The notes below the pieces were generated by a model, which saw only the letters and a program-made list of their open reading frames with translations, did no database searches and was not told the origin of the DNA. Of a stretch of DNA of 60,566 nucleotides, positions 25,622 through 36,166 are shown one piece after another. Origin of the DNA: Acidobacteriota bacterium (lineage in GTDB: Bacteria; Acidobacteriota; Blastocatellia; Pyrinomonadales; Pyrinomonadaceae); NCBI GenBank assembly GCA_019242475.1, contig JAFAVK010000088.1, positions 1-60,566 of the forward strand, in the 5' to 3' direction. Positions within the stretch are counted from its first letter, which is position 1; every line of letters begins with the position of its first letter. Position numbers and translations under genes: made by a program.

Positions 25622-26170
25622 GTGGGTTTCAAAGTCGGCCAGAAAGTTGTCTACCCCAATCATGGCATCGGCACCATCGAACGCATTGAGCAGAAACAGA
25701 TCGGAGCGTCTTCCCTGAACTTCTACACGCTCCGCCTTGCCCAGACCAACTCGGTCGTCCTCGTCCCCGTCGCCAACGCCGGCGAGGTCGGCCTGCGCTC
25801 CCCCATCACTTCCGGCGAGTGCGAGATGCTTATCAAGCACCTCTCGGACGACTTCCGCGGCGCGGCCCACGACTGGAAGGATCGCTTCAAGGAGTTCTCC
25901 GACAAGATGCGCACGGGCGACGTCTTCGAGGTCGCCGACGTGCTGAAGAACCTGACTTACCTCAGCCACTCGAAGCCGCTCTCCTTCCGCGAGCAGCGCA
26001 TGCTTGAGCGCGCCCGCTACCTCGTCGTCTCCGAGCTGGCCGCCGTCTGCCGCCAGCCCGAGTGCAACGTCGAGCCCCGCGTCACGGAGGCGCTGGCGCG
26101 CGCCTGCGCACGCCACGAGCGCCGGCCCGCACGCGCCCGCGTTGCCGTCGGCGCCGCAGCCGGCCACTAA
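25622..26170 (+). CDS. carD: CarD-family transcriptional regulator
   Basis: A 182-residue protein. The GTG at 25622 is chosen because AGGAGG (25610-25615) lies 6 bp upstream and the protein then begins GFKVGQKVVYPNHG, the standard CarD opening. The N-terminal 60 residues form the RNA-polymerase-binding Tudor-like domain; the rest is the helical DNA-binding domain (LSDDFRGAAHDWKDRF, then KPLSFREQRMLERAR). CarD stabilises open promoter complexes, notably at rRNA promoters. An Arg/Ala-rich tail of about 25 residues is extra compared with short family members. Confidence 0.95.
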   Translation: MGFKVGQKVVYPNHGIGTIERIEQKQIGASSLNFYTLRLAQTNSVVLVPVANAGEVGLRSPITSGECEMLIKHLSDDFRGAAHDWKDRFKEFSDKMRTGDVFEVADVLKNLTYLSHSKPLSFREQRMLERARYLVVSELAAVCRQPECNVEPRVTEALARACARHERRPARARVAVGAAAGH

Positions 26171-26250
26171 GCCGCCCTAACAACCGCTACACACGAACAT
26201 ACGACCCGCGCCTCTCCCCTTCGCGGCGGGACTGTCTCTCTGTGTGTGAG

Positions 26251-26409
26251 GAGTAGGCAGTAGGCAAATGGCAGCAGGCAGTGAGCCGGTCGCAGAAGTA
26301 GTCCAAATAATCGGGGGCGGCGAGCTTGATGACTCGCCGCCCCCGATTATTTCAGGCAGCTTCGTTAAGGAGCTTTTGCCTTCAACTGCCTGCTGCCATC
26401 TGCCTACTC
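26251..26409. repeat. Heptad palindrome 1 (GGCAGTA type) enclosing a perfect hairpin
   Basis: Outer arms 26251-26282 and 26384-26409 are built from 7-bp units (AGTAGGC and variants). The left arm carries one more unit than the right. The right arm is led by GCCTTCAAC and ends 2 bp from the stop of the M13 peptidase (26412). The interior holds a separate perfect 20-bp stem, 26305-26324 with 26333-26352, loop CTTGATGA. That inner stem may terminate carD transcription. Confidence 0.85.
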
Positions 26410-26411
26410 TC

Positions 26412-28457
26412 CTACCAGACCTGGCAGCGATCCTTCTCGGGGCGCACCATCGGGTCGCCGGCCTTGCAGCCGTAGGCGGCGGCGAACTGCGGCATGTTCG
26501 AGAGCGGGCCGTTGACGCGGAAGCGGTCGAGCGGGTGCGGGTTGCCCTGCGTCATGAGGCGCGCGAACTCGGGCGTGTCCTTCGCCGCCCAGACCTGCGC
26601 CCACCCGAGGAAGAAGCGCTGCTCGGGCGTGAAGCCGTCGATGTTCGCCGGGCGCGGCTTGCCTTCGAGCGACTTCTGGAAGGCGTCGTAGGCCATGGCG
26701 AGTCCGCCGAGGTCGGCGATGGATTCGCCCGCGACGAGCTTGCCCTGGATGTTCAGGCCCGGCTCGACTTCGAAGGACGAGAACTGGTTGATGACGCACT
26801 CGGAGCGCGACTGGAAGTTCTTCAGGTCGGCGGGCGTCCACCAGTCCTTGACGTTCCCCTGGAGGTCGAACTTCGCGCCCTGGTCGTCGAAGCCGTGCGT
26901 GACCTCGTGGCCGATGACCGCGCCGATGGCGCCGTAGTTGATGGCGTCGTCGGCCTCGGGGTTGAAGAAGGGCGGCTGGAGGATGCCGGCCGGGAAGACG
27001 ATCTCGTTGCGGAACGGGTTGTTGTAGGCGTTGACCGTCGGCGGCGTCATGCCCCACTCGGTCTTGTCAATCGGCTTGCCGATCTTGGCGAGGTCGCGCG
27101 CCTGCGCGAACTCGCTGGCGCGGATGATGTTCGCGGCGTAGGAGTCGCGCGCGACGTTCAGGCGCGAGTAGTCGATCCACTTGTCGGGGTAGCCGATCTT
27201 CTGGCCGAAGGCGGCGAGCTTGGCGAGCGCGGCCTTGCGCGTCTCGTCGCTCATCCAGTCGGCCTTCCGGATGTGCTCGCGGAAGGCGGCGAGGAGGTTC
27301 GAGATCATCGTCTGCATCCGCGCCTTCGACTCGGGCGTGAACGCGCGCGCGACGTAGACCTGCCCCAGCGCCTCGCCGATGTTGCTGTCCGACGCGGAGA
27401 CGCAGCGGCGCCAGAGCGGGAGCTGCTCCTTACTGCCCGAGAGCGTCTTGCCGTAGAAGTTGAAGTTCTCGGTCTCGAACTTCGCGGAGAGCGCGGAGGC
27501 GGCGGCGTTGACGAGGTTCCAGCGCAGGTAGGTCTTCCAGTCGGCCACGGGCACCTCGACGAGCGCCTTGTCGGCGGCCTGGAAGAACTCCGGGTGCGCG
27601 ACGTTGATCGTCAAGTCCTTCGGCAGCCCGAGCCCCTGGAAGTAGTCCGGCCAGGAGAAGTGCGGCGTGAGCGTCGCCAGCTCGGCCGTCGTCATCAGGT
27701 GGTACTGCGTCGTCGGGTCGCGCAGCTCGATGGGGCCGCGCGAGCTCGCGGCGAGGCGCGTCTCAATCGCCATCACGGTCTGCGCGTTCTTCGCCGCCAC
27801 GTCGGGCGCGTCGCCGAGAAGCTGGAACATGTTCGCCACGTGCTGGACGAAGTCCGCGCGCAGCTTGGCCGACTTCTCGTCGGTCTTCGAGTAGTAGTCT
27901 TTGTTCGGGAGGGAGAGTCCGCCCTGGCTCGCCCCGCCGATCTGCATCGAGCTGTTCTTGAAGTCGGGCGACGAGCCGAAGTTGAAGAGCGCGGGCAGGC
28001 CCGCCTTGTGCATCTCGGTGATGACGACCTCAAGGCCCTTCAGGTCGTTGACCTTGTCGATGCGGGCGAGGTAGGGCGCGAGGGGCTTGGCGCCCTCGGC
28101 CTCGCGCTTCGACTCGTCCATGCAGGTGGCGTAGAAGTCGCCGACCTTCTGCTCGTTCGAGCCGGCCCTGGCCTTCGTGTTCCTGGCCGACTCTTCGAGG
28201 ATGTCGTGCAGCGTCTTGCGGTTGTTCTCGTTGAGGATGTTGAAGCTGCCCCACGAGGGGAAGGCCGCGGGAATTTCGGTCGTCTTTAGCCAGTTGCCGT
28301 TGGCGTACTGGTAGAAGTCTGTGCAGGCCGCGACGCTCTCGTCCATGCGCGACTTGTCGAAGCCGCGGCCGTTCTTGCCGGTCTGCGCCAGCGCGGCGAG
28401 GCCGAGGGCGCACGCGGCGAGCGCGGCACACGCGGCGCGGAAGTTAAAAAAACGCAT
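26412..28457 (-). CDS. M13 family (neprilysin/PepO-like) zinc endopeptidase
   Basis: A 681-residue secreted metallopeptidase. A signal peptide ends near residue 25 (GLAALAQ). The zinc site is HEVTH with the downstream GESIADLGG supplying the third ligand. The substrate-binding NAYNNP motif and the C-terminal CxxW end (CQVW) are also present. M13 enzymes cleave oligopeptides outside the cytoplasm. The upstream neighbour on the same strand is a secreted M28 peptidase, suggesting peptide scavenging. Length and motif order are normal for the family. Its stop lies 2 bp from heptad palindrome 1. Confidence 0.95.
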   Translation of the reverse strand: MRFFNFRAACAALAACALGLAALAQTGKNGRGFDKSRMDESVAACTDFYQYANGNWLKTTEIPAAFPSWGSFNILNENNRKTLHDILEESARNTKARAGSNEQKVGDFYATCMDESKREAEGAKPLAPYLARIDKVNDLKGLEVVITEMHKAGLPALFNFGSSPDFKNSSMQIGGASQGGLSLPNKDYYSKTDEKSAKLRADFVQHVANMFQLLGDAPDVAAKNAQTVMAIETRLAASSRGPIELRDPTTQYHLMTTAELATLTPHFSWPDYFQGLGLPKDLTINVAHPEFFQAADKALVEVPVADWKTYLRWNLVNAAASALSAKFETENFNFYGKTLSGSKEQLPLWRRCVSASDSNIGEALGQVYVARAFTPESKARMQTMISNLLAAFREHIRKADWMSDETRKAALAKLAAFGQKIGYPDKWIDYSRLNVARDSYAANIIRASEFAQARDLAKIGKPIDKTEWGMTPPTVNAYNNPFRNEIVFPAGILQPPFFNPEADDAINYGAIGAVIGHEVTHGFDDQGAKFDLQGNVKDWWTPADLKNFQSRSECVINQFSSFEVEPGLNIQGKLVAGESIADLGGLAMAYDAFQKSLEGKPRPANIDGFTPEQRFFLGWAQVWAAKDTPEFARLMTQGNPHPLDRFRVNGPLSNMPQFAAAYGCKAGDPMVRPEKDRCQVW

Positions 28458-28698
28458 GAGTGGACTCCTTATCTAAAGTTAGGGTTTGTGGAATCGGGGG
28501 ACTCTCAGCCGTAGACGGTTCTCGATCCGGTGACGGTTTGAGTCAGTTAATACGGCCGGGCCGCGCTTTGGTTTCAAGACGCGGGGCGGCCTCCGCGAGA
28601 TTTAACGGGGGAGTGTAGCGGACGGTTTCAAGCCCGCGGGGGATTTGTGACGAGCCGCCCGCATCCCGTGCCGAGCGGGACGAAAGCAAGGACGAAGT

Positions 28699-28760
28699 CA
28701 GATGGCAGTAGGCAGTTGAAGGCAAGAAGTCTTTAACTGCCTACTGCCATCTGCCTACTG
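28699..28760. repeat. Heptad palindrome 2 (GGCAGTA type)
   Basis: A 23-bp stem, 28699-28721 with 28731-28753, has a single G-T type mismatch and the loop GCAAGAAGT. The right arm continues with further heptamers that supply the last codons and the TAG stop of the M28 peptidase (stop at 28755-28757). The loop is identical to that of palindrome 7. Confidence 0.88.
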
Positions 28761-30416
28761 CCTGCTCTCCCCGTGCAACTTCTTCCATGCTTGGATGTAC
28801 GGCGCGGCCTTCGGGTTCTGCTCGTTCCAGCGCGGCTCCTGCGGGGAGTCGGCGAGCGCGAGCAGCGCGCGGCCGACGGTGCGGACGACGCGCGCCATGT
28901 TCTCGAAGTCGATCTTCTGCCACTCGTCGCCGACCGCGTGGTAGTCGGGGAAGTCGAAGGAGACGCCCGCCGTGTGCGCCGGCACGCCCGCGTCGGCGAG
29001 CGACTGGTTGTCGCTGCGCGAGAAGTACGCGTCCGACTTCGTCGGGTGCTTGTAGACGCGCACGCCCTCCAACTCGCCCGCCCGGGCGAGGGCCGCGCCC
29101 ACGTCCGAGTAGTCGAAGCCCGTGACGGCGAGCGTGCCGACCTGCGGCCCCTCGCTGTCGTCCGTGCGCCCGATCTGCTCCATGTTCACCTGCGCGACCG
29201 TCTGCGCCAAAGGCACGAGCGGGTGGCGGCCGTAGTAGCGCGAGCCGACGAGCCCCAGCTCCTCGCCGAAGAAGGTCAGGAAGAGGATCGAGCGCCGGGG
29301 GCGCGGGTTCAGCTTCGAGAGCGCCGACGCCAGCTCGATGACGCCCACCGTGCCCGAGCCGTCGTCGTTCGCGCCGTTGTTGACGCAGTCTTCTTTCGAG
29401 GGGTCGCAGTTATCGCGGACGCCGAGGTGGTCGTAGTGCGCCGAGACGACGACGTACGTCTCTTTGAGCGCGGGGTCGGAGCCGCGCAGCAGCCCCGCGA
29501 CGTTGCGCACCTTGACGGGCGTCTCGGACGGCGCGGGGATGCGCACGTCGGCCGCGGCCTGAGTGTCGCCGGCGGGCAGGGAGTCGTAGAAGCGCGCGGC
29601 CGCGGCGCCGTGGATGACGACGAGCGGCGCGGTCTGCACGCCGCCGAACCCCAGGTCGGGGACGTTCCGGCCGGCGCTGCGACTCTCCGGGTCGAAGACG
29701 CGCGGGGCTCGCCCGCCGCGCACGCGCTCGCTCCCGCGGTCGAAGGCGAGGACGAGCGGCGAGCCGAGCCCACGCATGCGCGACAGGAACTCGTTCTCCT
29801 CGCGCAGCAGTTGGAGCAGGCGGCCCTGGTCGCCGCGCGGGAAGGCCGGCAACTCCGTGACGACGACGCGCCCCCCGACCTGCTCGCGCGTGAGCGCGGC
29901 GGGCACGTTCGCGTGGTCGATCTTTAAAAGCCGCGCGCCGCTTAAATTCAGCTCGCCCGCCGGCTCCCAGAAGCTGAAGCCCGCGACGCCGAAGCCGACG
30001 CCCAACTGCTCGGGGGTGACGGCGGGCGACGGCCCTGTGCCGCCCGAGAAGCTCAAATGGAAAGCCGCGGCGTCACGCGCCGAGAGGCGCCAGTTCGCGG
30101 TCTGGAAGTAGCCGTCGTCGCCCGCCGGCTCAAGCCCCGCGCGCCGGAACTGCGCGGCGATGTACTCGGCGGCGAGGTCGAGGCCGCGCGACGGCGTCTT
30201 GCGCCCTTCGAGCGCGTCCGAGGCGATGAACGAGAGGTGCCCCTTCATGCTCTCGACCGACACCTGTTCGAGCGCCGCGCGGAAGCGTGCCTCGTCGCCC
30301 TTCGGCTGCGCCGCCGCCCGCGGGCGCGTCTGCGCCCAAGCGCCCCACGCGCCCGACAGCACGACGAGGACAAGCGCGGCGCCCTTCAATGATAGGCTCG
30401 TCTTCCCCGCCCTCAT
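28755..30416 (-). CDS. M28 family zinc aminopeptidase with PA domain
   Basis: The protein has 553 residues from the ATG at 30416, chosen for its 4-bp overlap with the DUF427 stop and because a signal peptide then follows directly (SLSLKGAALVLVVLSGAWG). A protease-associated (PA) insert lies between about 120 and 300. The M28 zinc ligands are visible: SAHYDHLG, the NNGANDDGSG Asp, FFGEELG with the catalytic Glu pair, and a late His in PDYHAVGDEW. It probably removes N-terminal residues from peptides in the periplasm. Its last codons (S-R-Q-stop) lie inside palindrome 2. Confidence 0.93.
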   Translation of the reverse strand: MRAGKTSLSLKGAALVLVVLSGAWGAWAQTRPRAAAQPKGDEARFRAALEQVSVESMKGHLSFIASDALEGRKTPSRGLDLAAEYIAAQFRRAGLEPAGDDGYFQTANWRLSARDAAAFHLSFSGGTGPSPAVTPEQLGVGFGVAGFSFWEPAGELNLSGARLLKIDHANVPAALTREQVGGRVVVTELPAFPRGDQGRLLQLLREENEFLSRMRGLGSPLVLAFDRGSERVRGGRAPRVFDPESRSAGRNVPDLGFGGVQTAPLVVIHGAAAARFYDSLPAGDTQAAADVRIPAPSETPVKVRNVAGLLRGSDPALKETYVVVSAHYDHLGVRDNCDPSKEDCVNNGANDDGSGTVGVIELASALSKLNPRPRRSILFLTFFGEELGLVGSRYYGRHPLVPLAQTVAQVNMEQIGRTDDSEGPQVGTLAVTGFDYSDVGAALARAGELEGVRVYKHPTKSDAYFSRSDNQSLADAGVPAHTAGVSFDFPDYHAVGDEWQKIDFENMARVVRTVGRALLALADSPQEPRWNEQNPKAAPYIQAWKKLHGESRQ

Positions 30417-30691
30417 TCGACCCTCACGCCGCGCCAGAAGGCGACCCGACCCTTGATCTCCTTCGCGGCCTCCTTCGGCTCCGGGTAGTACCACGCCGCG
30501 TCCGCGTTCACCTCGCCGCCCACCGCCACGTCGTAATAACTCGCCACGCCCTTCCAAGGGCAGGTCGTGTGCGTCGCGCTCTCGCGGAAGTGCTCCCGCT
30601 TGATGGAGTCCGCCGGGAAGTAATGATTCCCCTCCACAACCACCGTGTCTTCACTCTCCGCCAGCACCGCGCCATTCCAAGTCGCCCTCAT
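30413..30691 (-). CDS. DUF427 family small protein
   Basis: A 92-residue protein from the ATG at 30691, which has an excellent GGGAGGGG ribosome site; a 12-residue longer frame (to 30727) is less likely. The family hallmarks are all present: MRATWNGAVLAES, VVVEGNHYFP, and the CPWKGVASYYDV motif. The fold is a small beta barrel; the molecular function is unknown. It overlaps the M28 peptidase start by 4 bp and so is translated with it. Confidence 0.88.
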   Translation of the reverse strand: MRATWNGAVLAESEDTVVVEGNHYFPADSIKREHFRESATHTTCPWKGVASYYDVAVGGEVNADAAWYYPEPKEAAKEIKGRVAFWRGVRVE

Positions 30692-30751
30692 TTTCCCCTC
30701 CCGCTTTTCGTCTCCTAAGTTCGACATCCTGACCGTGATCTTCCGCGGCAG

Positions 30752-31147
30752 TTAAGGCACGACCCGTGCGCTGCCGAACTGCCTGAAGTGTTGGTCGAAG
30801 GCGAACGCTTGCAGGATGTTGAGACGTTCGATGACAACTTTGCTGGTACAGTCGGTGAAGCTCCAGCCCTTATCGTCGAAGCGTCTGAACACTTCCCACG
30901 CCGACGCGATGTCCGCCTCCGTCAGCCTGTAAACATCGGCGAGTTGCTCGGCGAAGAACGCTTCGCCGAGGAGCAGCGCCCGCCTCCGCTCTCCGCGCGC
31001 GCGCAGCAGTGTCAGCGTCTCATCAACGATGTAATCGGTGGTGAGCAGCGGCTCTGTGTTATCCGCGAGCCAGCGAGAGGCGTCGTCGTGATCTGGGTCT
31101 GAGGGCACTGCGACCGCGAACCACGCGCCGGTGTCAACGAAGATCAT
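30752..31147 (-). CDS. vapC: VapC-type PIN-domain toxin ribonuclease
   Basis: The product has 131 residues from the ATG at 31147. The PIN acidic residues are visible in order: MIFVDTGAW (Asp4), DYIVDETL (Glu), the WSFTDCTS Asp and FAFDQHF. PIN toxins cleave RNA using a metal. The start lies 4 bp after the stop of the antitoxin, the standard antitoxin-first layout. A cysteine sits next to the third acidic residue, as in many relatives. Confidence 0.9.
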   Translation of the reverse strand: MIFVDTGAWFAVAVPSDPDHDDASRWLADNTEPLLTTDYIVDETLTLLRARGERRRALLLGEAFFAEQLADVYRLTEADIASAWEVFRRFDDKGWSFTDCTSKVVIERLNILQAFAFDQHFRQFGSARVVP

Positions 31148-31151
31148 CTCT

Positions 31152-31382
31152 TTACTTCTGCGGGTAGATGACGGAGTCGTGTTCCCTGCCCGAGAAAGGC
31201 TCGGCCGGGCCTTCGAGCGGCAGCGCGGCAATCTCCGACATGACCTCCGCGGGAGCCCTCCGACCTCCCGGCGCCTCCTCGGTTATGAGTACGACGCGGA
31301 GGCGCGCGCCTTCCGGCAGTTCAAGCGGCTCCAGCGGGCGGAGGCGCCCCTGTTCGTAGACGGCTTCGACCTGTTTCGTCAT
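31152..31382 (-). CDS. DUF104/VapB-like antitoxin
   Basis: The product has 76 residues from the ATG at 31382, preceded by AGAGGTGA at good spacing. The N-terminus (KQVEAVYEQGRLRPLEPLEL) is the beta-hairpin typical of DUF104 antitoxins, which form an AbrB-like DNA-binding dimer. The C-terminal half is the likely toxin-neutralising tail. It lies directly upstream of the PIN toxin and probably represses its own promoter (family-based). Confidence 0.87.
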   Translation of the reverse strand: MTKQVEAVYEQGRLRPLEPLELPEGARLRVVLITEEAPGGRRAPAEVMSEIAALPLEGPAEPFSGREHDSVIYPQK

Positions 31383-31430
31383 CGCTTCACCTCTGCGAAT
31401 CATTGTACGTCCCGCGCCCGGCGTCTTCCA

Positions 31431-33113
<1,683 letters not shown>

Positions 33114-33196
33114 TGAGACGTGTCGAATCCTCTTTCCGGATGTTTATGAGTTTGAGGCTTACAAGGTACGACAGGCGTGGGGGAAAGGCAAAAGCT

Positions 33197-33278
33197 GTAG
33201 GCGGCAGGCAGGCGGCAGCAGGCAGTTAAGAGCCCCTCCGGGGCCTCAACTGCCTGCTGCCGCCTGCCTGCCGCCTAC
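33197..33278. repeat. Heptad palindrome 3 (GGCGGCA variant)
   Basis: A 34-bp stem, 33197-33230 with 33245-33278, has one mismatch. The 14-nt loop itself folds (GCCCC-TCCG-GGGC), so the whole element is nearly one continuous hairpin. The right arm contains the TAG stop of the neighbouring minus-strand gene (33275-33277). Confidence 0.88.
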
Positions 33279-33919
33279 TTCGGTTTCACTTCAATCACGT
33301 TGTTCACGTTCCCGGCCTCGTCCTCAGCCGTGTCGGGGTTGGAGGGGTCGAGGAGCCAGTCGCCGTCCACGATGAACTTGTACTGGTAGACGCCGGGGTC
33401 GAGGTCTACGCGGCAGACCCACTCGTCGCCCTCGCGCGCGAAGAGGAGCTGCGACTGGCTCCAGTTGTCGAAGCTGCCCGTGAGGACGACCAGCGCGGCG
33501 TCGGGGTGGCCCTTGAGCCGGAAGGTCGTGTTGCCCTTCGACGAGGGCGGGGGCAGCTCCACGCGGCGCGCCGTGTAGGGCTCGCCCTCGTAGACGAAGG
33601 TGAGGCTGACGACCCGCCCCTCGTCGTCGCGCCCGAACCTGACGGGCGTGCCCGCCACCTCGTCGGTGAACGAGTCGCGCCCCTTGCGCGCGAGGCGCCG
33701 CCGCTTCACGTTCGAAGGCTTCATCCACAGCTCGCCGCCCGCCGCCGTCACGTCGAGCGTCGAGACGGGAATCAGCCCCACCTCCAACTCGTACCGCCCC
33801 GCGTAACCCTTCAGCGCCTCCGCCCTCTTCTCCTCACCCTTCGCCTGCGCGTGCGCGCCCGCGGCGGCGAGGTGGAGGGCGAGCGCGACGATAAGCGCCT
33901 GCCGCGCGATAGCCGTCAT
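33275..33919 (-). CDS. Secreted starch/glycogen-binding (CBM48-like) protein
   Basis: A 214-residue protein from the ATG at 33919 (MTAIARQ; another ATG is two codons upstream). A signal peptide ends near GAHAQ. A beta domain (about 35-125) is followed by a C-terminal AMPK-type glycogen-binding module: LKGHPDAALVVLTGSFDNW, then a VYQYKFIVDGDWLLDPSNP segment with the sugar-stacking Trp residues. There is no catalytic domain. It is followed upstream by a secreted amylase on the same strand, so it may help hold alpha-glucan at the cell surface. Its stop lies inside palindrome 3. Confidence 0.85.
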   Translation of the reverse strand: MTAIARQALIVALALHLAAAGAHAQAKGEEKRAEALKGYAGRYELEVGLIPVSTLDVTAAGGELWMKPSNVKRRRLARKGRDSFTDEVAGTPVRFGRDDEGRVVSLTFVYEGEPYTARRVELPPPSSKGNTTFRLKGHPDAALVVLTGSFDNWSQSQLLFAREGDEWVCRVDLDPGVYQYKFIVDGDWLLDPSNPDTAEDEAGNVNNVIEVKPK

Positions 33920-33943
33920 TATCATCCCCTTGCAAAGTATGGC

Positions 33944-34010
33944 GCTGAACGATGAGCTGTAAGCATCTTGCCTTACAGCTCATCGTTCAGCGTTCCTCGT
34001 TCATCGTTCC
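33944..34010. repeat. Heptad palindrome 4 (CATCGTT type)
   Basis: A perfect 21-bp stem, 33944-33964 with 33973-33993, has the loop CATCTTGC. The right side continues as 7-bp units (CATCGTT, CAGCGTT, CCTCGTT, CATCGTT) up to the stop of the amylase gene at about 34013. Coordinates near 34010 are accurate to 1-2 bp. Confidence 0.85.
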
Positions 34011-34012
34011 CG

Positions 34013-36166
34013 TCAGTTCTGCCAGTTGACGTTGACGAAGCCGGTGCCGCTGGTCGGCACGGTGTAGGTGTGGTTCGAGCCGCCCTCCCAGGTGACGGCG
34101 CCGCCCGCGGCGATCTTGATGAACTTGAACTGGATGGTCTGGCCGGCCGGGACGCTCGCGGTCAGGAACCAGTTCGGGTAGTTGGGCGCGAGCATCGGCC
34201 CGACCGCGCCGTCCCACGTCGTCGCCCAGTTGCCCAGCTCGACGGTGCTGCCCGTCAGGAAGATGTAGTCGCCGACCTGCGTCGGGCTGGCGTTGAAGAC
34301 GGTGAAGGTGACGGGGATGAGCTTCGCCGTCAAGACCGTGCACTGGATGCCGTTCGAGACCTGGCTCGAAGAGTCCGTGACCGTGACCTGGTAGCTGCCG
34401 TTCGCCACCGCGGGCACCGTCGCGACGACCTGCGTCGCCGACCACGAGTTGACGGTCGCCGTCGTCGTCCCGAACTTCACGGTGCCCTGCGTCGCCCCGA
34501 AGTTCTTGCCGCCGATGACGACTTTGACGCCGGGCTGCGCGGCCGTGGGGCCGATGGAGCCGACCTGCGGCGTCCCGCCCGCCTCGGTCACCTGCCAGAC
34601 GGCGACGCTGCCGGCGGGCAGCGAGAAGGCCGCCACGGGGTTGTTGCCGCCCGTCCCCGTGGTGACGTTGATGTTGACGCCCGAGAGCAGGCCGGTCAGG
34701 TAGTCGCTGTAGGCGCCGGCCGGCAACGACGTGTTAAGCCCCGTGATGTTCGCGGCCGCCGCGCCCTTGTTGATGGCGACGAGGACGACGTTGCCGTAGA
34801 ACTTCCGCTCGTAGATGTAGACGTCGTTGTTGATCCAGCGCTCCTGGTGCGAGCCGTACCCGACGGCCAGGTTGTTGCGCCTCAAGGTCGAGAGGCGGCT
34901 CGTCAGGGTGTAGGCCGTCGTGTTCGTCAAAAACGCGTTCATCATCGGGCGGTTGTAGGGGTCTGTGCCGCCGCCGGTGTCGTTGTGGAGGTACTGCTCC
35001 GTCCCGTAGTAGATGCAGGGGATGCCGCGCGCGGTGAGGATGAAGGCGAGCGCCTGGTGCAGCCGGGTCTGGTTGTTGTTCAAGGAGAGGAAGCGCGCCA
35101 TGTCGTGGTTGTCGATGAAGGTGACGAGGTCTTCCTTCCAGGTGAAGTTCGCGCCCTCGGCGCTGATGACGTTGTCGATGTCGGAGAAGTTCGTGTTCGA
35201 GCCGAAGACGTTGCGGATGGCGGCGTTCAGCGGGAAGTCGAGCATCGAGATGCCGCTCTTGTTGGCGAACTTGTAGGAGTCGTGGTAGAGCGGGTCGGAG
35301 GTGCTGTTCTGGAACCACTCGCCGAAGAGGAAGCTGTCGCCGCCCGTGTAGATCGAGTTGGCGAAGGAGTACTCCCAGCCCCAGTTGACGTGCTTGATGG
35401 CGTCGATGCGGAAGCCGTCCACGCCGTGCTGCTGGAAGAGCGCGGCGGCCGACTTGAGGTAGCTATCGACGGTCGCGTTCTCCTGGTTGAGGTCGGCGAG
35501 GTCGAAGAGCGTGTAGTACTCGACCTGGTAGCGGTCGTCCCAGCCCGTCCCCGAGATGTTGCCGTTGTGGTGGAAGTAGCCGTTGGTGTCGTTCGAGTAG
35601 TTGCCGACGAAGGTGCCGTTGTCGTAGAAGGCGCCGAACTCGCCCGCGTTGTCCTGCGTCGTGTGGTTGGGCGCGAAGTCGATGATGACCTTGATGCCGG
35701 CGGCGTGCGCGGCCGTCACGAGGTTGTCGAAGTCCGTCCAGGTGTTCGAGGAGTTGCCGAAGTGCTCCTCGACGCGCTTGAAGTCGCGCCCCTGGTAGCC
35801 GTGGTAGGAGGCGGTCGGGTTGCCGTTCCCGTCGGGGATGTTGGTGTTCAAATTATCGACGGGCGGCGAAATCCAGATGGCGGTGACGCCGAGCCCCGAG
35901 AGATAAGACATCTTCTGCTGGATGCCGGCGAGGTCGCCGCCCCAGTAGGCGCGCCAGTTGGTCTTGGTCGAGTCGTAGAGTCCCGATGACTGCGGCGGGT
36001 TGTTGTTGGCGGCCGAGCCGTCGAAGAAGCGGTCGGTGATGATCTGGTAGACGACCTCGCGCTTGAAGTCCGCGGCCGTGGCGGCGGCGGGCGCGAGCAT
36101 CGCGAAAAGGATGACGAGTGCGACTGAGAAGGCGGCGGCCTTCCCCCCGGGCAGTCTGCGCAGCAT
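34013..36166 (-). CDS. Secreted GH13 alpha-amylase with CGTase-like ABCDE architecture
   Basis: The product has 717 residues from the ATG at 36166 (AAGGAGGT lies 10 bp upstream); the longer frame lacks a ribosome site. A signal peptide is followed by the GH13 barrel, with the nucleophile Asp in GFRIDAIKH, the acid Glu in FLFGEWF and the stabilising Asp in FIDNHDMARF. A C domain, an IPT/TIG domain (PQVGSIGPTAAQPG) and a C-terminal CBM20 (PVTFTVFNA...GNWATTWDG) follow. This order is that of cyclodextrin glucanotransferases and maltogenic amylases; the Tyr in the YYTLFDLADL segment fits CGTases. Whether it makes cyclodextrins cannot be decided from sequence. Confidence 0.93.
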   Translation of the reverse strand: MLRRLPGGKAAAFSVALVILFAMLAPAAATAADFKREVVYQIITDRFFDGSAANNNPPQSSGLYDSTKTNWRAYWGGDLAGIQQKMSYLSGLGVTAIWISPPVDNLNTNIPDGNGNPTASYHGYQGRDFKRVEEHFGNSSNTWTDFDNLVTAAHAAGIKVIIDFAPNHTTQDNAGEFGAFYDNGTFVGNYSNDTNGYFHHNGNISGTGWDDRYQVEYYTLFDLADLNQENATVDSYLKSAAALFQQHGVDGFRIDAIKHVNWGWEYSFANSIYTGGDSFLFGEWFQNSTSDPLYHDSYKFANKSGISMLDFPLNAAIRNVFGSNTNFSDIDNVISAEGANFTWKEDLVTFIDNHDMARFLSLNNNQTRLHQALAFILTARGIPCIYYGTEQYLHNDTGGGTDPYNRPMMNAFLTNTTAYTLTSRLSTLRRNNLAVGYGSHQERWINNDVYIYERKFYGNVVLVAINKGAAAANITGLNTSLPAGAYSDYLTGLLSGVNINVTTGTGGNNPVAAFSLPAGSVAVWQVTEAGGTPQVGSIGPTAAQPGVKVVIGGKNFGATQGTVKFGTTTATVNSWSATQVVATVPAVANGSYQVTVTDSSSQVSNGIQCTVLTAKLIPVTFTVFNASPTQVGDYIFLTGSTVELGNWATTWDGAVGPMLAPNYPNWFLTASVPAGQTIQFKFIKIAAGGAVTWEGGSNHTYTVPTSGTGFVNVNWQN

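Noticed and set aside
26268..28289. A 673-codon plus-strand frame antisense to the M13 peptidase
   Set aside because: It is composed of Val/Arg/Glu/Leu-rich sequence without domains and mirrors the high-GC codon positions of the real gene; the opposite strand has all M13 motifs.
33968..35989. A 673-codon plus-strand frame antisense to the amylase
   Set aside because: Low-complexity Asp/Val/Arg sequence; a shadow of the GH13 gene, which has catalytic residues and a ribosome site.
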